A stretch of 22,922 nt of DNA from Fonticula-like sp. SCN 57-25 (lineage: Eukaryota > Nucleariida > Rotosphaerida), in the NCBI GenBank assembly GCA_001724245.1, contig MEDX01000073.1, forward strand, positions 1 through 22,922, read 5' to 3'. Below the pieces are notes generated by a model. The model did not search any database and was not told the origin of the DNA. It saw only the letters and a list, made by a program, of their open reading frames with translations. Position numbers and translations under genes: made by a program. Positions 16,873 to 22,922 of this stretch are shown here, in pieces. Each line of letters starts with the position of its first letter. Within the stretch, counting starts at the first letter, position 1.

Positions 16873-19800
16873 ATGGGCGATCGCGGCCTGGTCACCTGGG
16901 TTAATGACCAGCTGCACAGCCTCGTCGGCTACTCTGAGCGTCAGACGGTCGATTTTGTATTAGCCTTGTGTATGTTTTACTCATTTGGCTTAAAATTTTT
17001 GTCCTATTTTTGCTTACGCGTGCGTGCTAGCCAAGCGGTCCACGAGCTCGTCGGCCCTCTACAATGAGCTGACGACGGCGTCATTCCCGGCGACACCGCA
17101 AGTGCGCGCCTTTGCCGAGGCGCTTTACAGCCGCGTCCCTCACCCCGTACGTCATTTATTACATTACGCTCTAATTGCTTACCGAATCCCTTCCCTTTCC
17201 TTCTGTTCCCATTCCCATCCCAGGCGCCACCCATGGCGCGTTCGGAGCCGTCAGCATCGACCTCGGCAGCGCGCCGTGACCTTAAGGAAGCGGCGTCGCT
17301 TGCCAAGAAGAACGCGTCGTACGCGCTGCTGTCGGATGACGAGGAGCAGGCGAGCGCCATCTCAAAGTCTGGCGCGCTGGAGCGGGAGAAGAAGAAGCGG
17401 CATCGGGATCGCGAGTCCAGGAAGGGCGATGCGTGGGAGGACGACGGGACGTCCGCAGTGAAGCGGAAAAAAGACGGTTCGTCATTTTTTGCTTATTTTG
17501 TTGTTTTACCGATCTTTCCATTCCTAACACTTGCCCAGAATCCGACTCTGCCGCCGATGCCGACGACACTGACCGCCTCGCCGACCTGGCCGCCAAGCAA
17601 GCCTTTGAAGAGCGCCTCGCCGCGCGCGACTCTTCCAAAACGCGCCAGCTCGGCGCCGACAAGGTCACCCTCGACGCCGCCGCCGAAGCGCAGCGCCGCC
17701 GCGACATTGCCGCCTCGCTCGCCTCCGACGACAAGCGCCTGCTCCTCTCCGCCCGCGAGCGCTCGCGCTACGACTACCTCGCCAAGCGCGAAGAGCAAAA
17801 ACTGGGCGAGCTCGAAGTATCGCTCGCGCGCGAAGAAAAGCTCTTTCGCGACGAAAAACTGACCGAGCGCGAGCGCGTCCGCCTCGACGCGCAGCGCACC
17901 GTTCTGCGGCTCGCCAAGGAGCGCAAGGGCATGTCGGCGGACGTCGGCGGGTACCAGATGCCCGCCGCCTACGAGGACGAGCGCGGCATGCTCGACAGGA
18001 AAAAGGCAGAGCAAGTGCTGACTGCGCGCTTGGGCGGCGACGACGCGTCGGCGTTTGTGAGCGAGCAGGACGAGTGGGAGGCGCAGCAGATCCGGACGGC
18101 GCAGGGGAGGGAGGCGAGGGGGGGTAAGCAGAGGGGGGACGAGTACGAGTACTTGATCGAGGAGGAGGTCGAGTTTGTGCTTGAATCGACGGTGGGGGGG
18201 ACCATTAAGGATGAGGAGGAGGAGGGGAAGGGGAAGGAGGTGCATGTCAGTGCGGCGGAGAAAAAGGGTACGTTAAAAATGGATAGGAAATGGGAAGAGG
18301 AAGATGGGTATATATGGAGTATGGTGTGTATGATATGGTATGACATGGTGAGTATGATAAGATGAACATGGCATGGTGAGTATAGTGAGTATGGTGAGTA
18401 TAATGAGTATGGTCAGTATGACATGGTGAGTATGGTAGTATGGACATGATATGGTAAGTATGACATGATGAGTATGACATGGTGAGTATAGTGAGTATGG
18501 TATAAATGATACTTTTTGGTCTATTCGTATAGATTATTGATACTTACCATTCCTTTTCCATACCTTCCCATACACTTTCCTATTTCTCTTCTAACACCTT
18601 TCTCCAGCCATGAGCATTCAAGAAGTCCGCCGCTCTCTCCCCACCTATGCCTTCCGCACCCCCCTCCTCGACGCCATCGAGCAGCACCAAGTCATCATTG
18701 TTGTCGGCGAGACCGGCTCTGGCAAGACCACTCAGGTCCCGCAGTACCTCCACGAGGCCGGCTACACAAAGCGCGGCAAGATTGGCTGCACGCAGCCGCG
18801 CCGCGTGGCCGCCATGAGTGTCGCCGCGCGCGTCGCGGAAGAAATGGGCGTCAAGCTCGGGTACGAAGTCGGGTATTCGATCCGGTTCGAGGACTGTACG
18901 AGTGAAGGGACGATATTAAAGTACATGACGGATGGAATGCTGCTGCGCGAGTTTTTGACAGAGCCGGATTTAAAGTCGTATTCGGCGCTGATTATTGATG
19001 AGGCGCACGAGAGGACGCTGCATACGGATATTTTGTTTGGGCTGGTGAAGGATATTGCGAGGTTTAGGCCGGATTTGAAGCTGCTGATTTCGAGTGCGAC
19101 AATGGATGCGGAAAAGTTTAGCAAGTTTTTTGATGGGGCGCCAATCTTTAACAGTACGTTGAGGGATTTTGGGAGAGAGGGGAGAAAGGGAAAAGAGTGG
19201 TGCTTTAGGTGAAATTTGTGCTTTTGGATGGTTTTTGGATGGTTTTTGGTACTTTTATGATACTTTCTGTTACTTTTATGTTACTTTTATGCTGCTTTTA
19301 TGATACTTTTATGGTACTTTTATGATACTTTTAGGTTACTTTCATGTTACTTTTATGTTACTTTCATGTTACTATTATGTTACTTTATGTTACTTTTTTC
19401 TCCTTTCCCATATTCACTCACTCTTTCTCCAGTCCCCGGCCGCCGCTTCCCCGTTGACATCTTTTACACAAAGGCCCCCGAAGCCGACTACCTCGACGCC
19501 GCCGTCGTCACCACCCTCCAAATCCACCTCACTCAGCCCCGCGGCGACATCCTCGTCTTCATGACCGGCCAGGAAGAGATCGAAACGTGCACTGAAATCC
19601 TCCAGCAGCGCACGAAAGCGCTCGGCTCCAAAATCTCCGAGCTCATCATCTGCCCAATCTACTCGACGCTGCCGCCCGACCTGCAGGCGAAAATCTTTGA
19701 GCCGACGCCGCCCGGCGCGCGCAAAGTGATTCTGGCGACCAACATTGCCGAGACGAGCATCACGATCGACGGCATCACGTACGTGATCGACCCCGGCTTT

Positions 19801-20826
19801 GTGAAGCAGAACAGCTACAACCCGCGGTCGGGCATGGAGTCGCTGATCGTGACGCCGTGCTCGCGCGCGTCGGTCAACCAGCGCGCGGGGCGAGCGGGCC
19901 GCGTCGGGCCGGGAAAGTGCTTTAGGCTGTTTACGGCGTGGGCGTACCACAATGAGCTGGAAGACAATACGATTCCAGAGATTCAGCGCACGAATCTGGG
20001 CAATGTCGTGCTCATGCTAAAGAGCCTGGGCATCAATGACCTTATCCACTTTGACTTTTTGGACCCGCCGCCGGCAGAGACGCTCATCCGCGCGCTCGAG
20101 CAGCTGTACGCGCTCGGCTCGCTCAATGACCGCGGCGAGCTGACAAAGCTCGGGCGGCGAATGGCGGAATTCCCGCTCGACCCGATGCTGTCAAAGACAA
20201 TTTTGGCGAGCGAGACGTACAAGTGCAGCGAGGAAGTCATTTCGATATGCGCAATGCTGAGTGTGAATAATGCCATCTTTTACCGGCCAAAGGACAAGGC
20301 AGTGCATGCTGATAATGCACGTGATACGTTGGTGCGGCCGGGCGGCGACCACATGACGCTGCTCAACGTGTGGAACACGTGGGTCGAGACGAATTACAGC
20401 ATCCAGTGGTGCTTTGAAAACTTTATCCAGCACAGGTCGATGAAGCGCGCACGTGACGTCCGCGAGCAGCTGCTTGGGCTGCTCGACCGCGTCGAAGTCG
20501 AGCTCACGTCAAACCCGACCGACACTGTTGGCATTCGAAAGGCGTTCACGGCGGGCTTTTTCTACCACGCGGCGCGGATGAGCCGCTCGGGCGAGTCGTA
20601 CAAGACGATTAAGACGCAGCAGTCGGTCATGGTGCACCCGTCGAGCGCAGTGTACAAGGACAAGCCGAGGTGGGTGATTTACTTTGAGCTCGTGTTTACG
20701 TCAAAGGAGTTTATGAGGCAGGTGTGCGAGATAGAGTCGGCGTGGCTGCTGGAGGTGGCGCCGCATTACTACAAGGCAAAGGACGTGGAGGACCAGTCAA
20801 AGAAAAAGATGCCAAAGGCGAGGTGA
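16873..20826 (+). CDS. DHX16: Spliceosomal DEAH-box ATPase DHX16/Prp2
   Basis: This DEAH-box enzyme remodels the activated spliceosome (B-act to B*) before the first splicing step. Exons are 16873..16969, 17031..17146, 17224..17476, 17539..18267, 18608..19153 and 19433..20826, giving 1044 residues (human 1041). The N-terminus [19 protein letters not shown] matches the Prp2/DHX16 start. A charged, coiled-coil-rich region follows ([20 protein letters not shown]). The helicase core starts [12 protein letters not shown], with motif I GETGSGKT (432-439), Ia [14 protein letters not shown] (about 529), III SAT, then [33 protein letters not shown], and [10 protein letters not shown] (about 730). The HA2/OB region includes [19 protein letters not shown] and [20 protein letters not shown]. 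The end [20 protein letters not shown] is diagnostic. Introns 4 and 5 (340 and 279 nt) are unusually long and repeat-filled. Confidence 0.98.
18340..18500 (+). repeat. GTGAGTATG 9-bp repeat array inside DHX16 intron 4
   Basis: The intron (18268..18607) holds degenerate 9-bp units. Five are in perfect register at 18376-18420 (GTGAGTATA, GTGAGTATG, GTGAGTATA, ATGAGTATG, GTCAGTATG), with others around them mixed with GACATGATATG segments. It contains seven GTGAGT (18348, 18376, 18385, 18394, 18426, 18482, 18491) and one GTAAGT (18454). Confidence 0.9.
19250..19399 (+). repeat. 11-bp minisatellite TACTTTTATGN inside DHX16 intron 5
   Basis: About 14 head-to-tail copies of TACTTTTATGN, mostly exactly 11 bp, fill the middle of the intron (19154..19432). 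They are preceded by two copies of an unrelated 11-bp unit, TTTTTGGATGG-like (19222-19248). The array runs into the polypyrimidine tract before the 3' splice site. Confidence 0.9.
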
Positions 20827-21083
20827 AGTGTGAAAAGTGTACCATACGGATTTCAATACATATTCAGCATGAAAAGTAAAAATAAGACCAACAGAACAGA
20901 AAAAATAACATAAAAGTGTGTTCAAAGAGAGTCAGAAAGATATAAATGTTGACACTATATTTGAAACTGTACTGAAACTGTACTGAAACTGTACTCGAGA
21001 CTGTAATTCAAATAAGTCATGTTTCGTGTATTCATCCATAAAGTATACTTTATACACCACTATATACACTTTTCCACCCCACT
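20827..21083. other. Convergent 3' region, DHX16 / Obg GTPase
   Basis: This 257-bp AT-rich spacer contains three perfect 11-bp units TGAAACTGTAC (20962-20994). No gene is seen. Confidence 0.6.
20962..20994. repeat. 3 x 11-bp tandem repeat TGAAACTGTAC
   Basis: Three exact head-to-tail copies lie in the intergenic gap downstream of DHX16. Confidence 0.92.
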
Positions 21084-22768
21084 TTACATCGTTTTTCCTT
21101 CACTCTTATTGAGCCCCTCGACAATCACACGCAGCCTCGCCGTCAGCGCCGTCACATTCTCCCCCCTGATCGCCGCCACCGGAATCACTTCCAGGTCCGT
21201 CCGCCGACGCAGCTCTTCCAAGTTGCGCGCCGTGATGCCGTCATTCGTAACGTCCAGCTTGTTTGCGACGACGACGGCGGGGCGGCGCGAAAGGCCGTCG
21301 CGGTAACGTTCGAGCTCGTTTTGGAGAATGGCGAGGTCGCCCCAGGGAGTGCGGCCGGGCGAGCGGAGAAGGGCGAGGTCCTCGTCGCTGATGGTGGGAG
21401 GGGGAGGAACGTACGCGGACTTGCGCTTGCCTTTTTTGGGAGTGGGAGGTGTCACAATTTCACTGGAAAGTGAAAGTTAATGAGGGGAAAATGAAAAAAA
21501 TGAGACAAAAAGGGCGAAAAAAGAAAGAAAAGGGCAAAAAAAGTGCACAAAAATAAGAAAAAATACACAAATTTACACAAAATTACACAAAATTACACAA
21601 ACACTCACAAAAAAGTAATATACACTCACAATAAGCACAATGTAGCTACAAAATTCATATTCTCTTCGTACATGTTTGTCGGCATCTTGAATGGCGCGTT
21701 CTCGATCGTCTTTGCTGATGCGTCGACCACTCCGCCCGTGAGGTCCACGACGTACACGAGCACTCTGCTGCGCTCGATATGCCGCAAAAACTGGTGCCCG
21801 AGCCCCCTATTGAGGTGCGCGCCGGCGATCAGCCCCGGGATGTCGGCCATGCTGAGCCTGTGGTAGTCGCGGTACTCGATGACACCCACGAACGGGTTGA
21901 GCGTCGTGAACGGGTACGGCGCCACCTTTGGGTGCGCGTTCGAGACGGCGCGCAGCAAAGTGGACTTGCCGGCGTTGGGGAGGCCGACGAGGCCAATGTC
22001 GGCGAGCGTCTTGAGCTCGAGCTGAAAGTGCAGCGGAGCGCGCGTCTCGCCGGGGGTCGTGTGGCGGGGGGCGCGCTCGGTGCTCGTCACAAAGCGCGCG
22101 TTGCCTTTGCCGCCTTTGCCACCTTCGGAAAGTAAAAGAGAGGCGCCGTCGTCGGCGAGATCGGCGATCTGCTCGTACGTCGCGGGGGAATCTTCGGCAT
22201 CGCTCATGTCGGAATCGGATTCGGATGCAGGATCATCCACACGGCGCATCACGACAGTGCCGACGGGGACGGAAAGAACAATGTCCTTGCCGTTGCGGCC
22301 GTGGCGAAGCTTGCCTTTGCCGCTCTCGCCGTTCTCGCCGCGCACGCGAGAAGGCACATTGTGAAGACTGGTCGTGTTGGCAGAGGCGCGCACGAGGACG
22401 CTCCCGCCGCGGCCGCCATCGCCGCCGGCGGGGCCGCCATCAGGGCGGAACTTTTCACGAAGAAAGGCCATGCAGCCGTCGCCGCCTTTGCCGGCGCACG
22501 CCTCAAGGTAGGCAACGTCGGCGAAGCGGCGCGTGCGATCAAAGAGCTTGGTTCGCTTCTTGGCTGGCGATCCTGTCAAAGAGCCGGGCTTGGCGTCAAT
22601 GTCCGCATCGTCTTCATCGTCGCTGAACGATTCGTCGCTCAAATCATAGACAACTGCCCGCTCGCCCGAGCTGGACACTTCAACGCGGCCGACCTTGGCC
22701 GCCGAAGAGAGGCGCGCCGCTAAAACTGGGCCGCCGCGCCACAAGCACAGCCGCCGCGCCAGCAACAT
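21084..22768 (-). CDS. MTG2: Obg-family GTPase, probably mitochondrial (MTG2/GTPBP5-like)
   Basis: Obg GTPases act in late assembly of the large ribosomal subunit. Exons are 22768..21672 and 21462..21084 (209-nt intron, GTACGA...CCAG, phase 2), giving 491 residues. The N-terminus MLLARRLCLWRGG...AARLSSAAK has basic and hydrophobic residues and no acidic ones, like a mitochondrial presequence. The glycine-rich Obg fold is clear (EACAGKGGDGCMAFLREKF, GGPAGGDGGRGG, HGRNGKDIVLSVPVGTVV, SEGGKGGKGNARF). The G domain has G1 GLPNAGKST (about 260), the switch I region PYPFTTLNP, G3 DIPGLI (about 306), G4 NKLD (about 433) and the G5-like PVAA. Two family-unusual insertions are an acidic run in the Obg domain (SESDSDMSDAED) and about 50-70 residues between the VVDLTGG strand and G4. 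The ATG at 22768 is the first in frame; GTG at 22777 was not used. Confidence 0.94.
21564..21603. repeat. 4 x 10-bp repeat TACACAAAAT in the Obg-gene intron
   Basis: Four head-to-tail units (TACACAAATT, TACACAAAAT twice, TACACAAACA) lie inside the 209-nt intron (21463..21671). Confidence 0.88.
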
Positions 22769-22922
22769 CGTGGCCACGTGGATTGTAGTGTGTCAGCAGT
22801 GGCGGGAAATGCTACTGAAACATGTGTCAGGAACCACCTCCATCACCCTTACACGTGCCACGCCCTTCAACATCACGTGTACCATCCCTTTGAGTGGTGT
22901 CATTCGATTCGCCTCGTCACGA
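22769..22922 (-). promoter_or_regulatory. Obg-gene promoter with E-boxes and an E2F-like site
   Basis: Three CACGTG E-boxes lie at 22775-22780, 22852-22857 and 22874-22879. GGCGGGAAA at 22801-22809 matches an E2F/DP core. The upstream gene is outside the window. Confidence 0.5.

Overview
The window is nuclear DNA of a compact eukaryotic genome, most likely a unicellular one. Twelve complete protein genes and one partial gene fit in about 23 kb, and almost all are cut by short spliceosomal introns (mostly 43-80 nt, with a few of 128-340 nt). The gene set (DHX16/Prp2, Elongator ELP2, Ku70, Iwr1, akirin, a NuSAP relative, an Obg-type GTPase) is eukaryotic throughout. Akirin and NuSAP hint at the animal/fungal/amoebozoan side of the tree, but I cannot name the organism. 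Coding DNA is GC-rich, especially at third codon positions, while intergenic DNA and long introns are AT-rich. I see no rRNA, tRNA, transposon or CRISPR array.

Layout, left to right: the 5' part of a WD40 gene (-, runs off the left edge); uridine kinase (+); a gene joining a bHLH-like segment to a hemopexin propeller (-); a NuSAP-like SAP-domain gene (-); Ku70 (-); Iwr1 (+); a proline/serine-rich protein with an atypical C1 zinc module (-); akirin (+); ELP2 (-); a small uncertain two-exon gene (+); a small tail-anchored protein (-); the spliceosomal helicase DHX16/Prp2 (+); an Obg-family GTPase (-). Strands nearly alternate, so most promoters are shared head-to-head intervals, down to 61 bp between the tail-anchored gene and DHX16 and 103 bp between Ku70 and Iwr1.

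The genes do not form one pathway. They are mostly nuclear housekeeping functions: DNA end repair, RNA polymerase II import, a nuclear import/transcription cofactor, pre-mRNA splicing, tRNA wobble modification, and mitotic spindle/chromatin. A nucleotide salvage kinase and a ribosome-assembly GTPase are also present.

Points that stand out: the bHLH-hemopexin fusion; a 5' splice-site signature of GTRCG rather than GTRAGT in 21 of 25 introns, with CTGAC-like branch sites; one DHX16 intron filled with unused GTGAGTATG repeats; an 11-nt final coding exon in akirin that supplies its conserved C-terminus; a shortened NuSAP homologue; and repeated 11-bp tandem arrays in non-coding DNA. All exon boundaries were read by eye from frame, splice motifs and remembered family sequences. 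No alignment or search was run.
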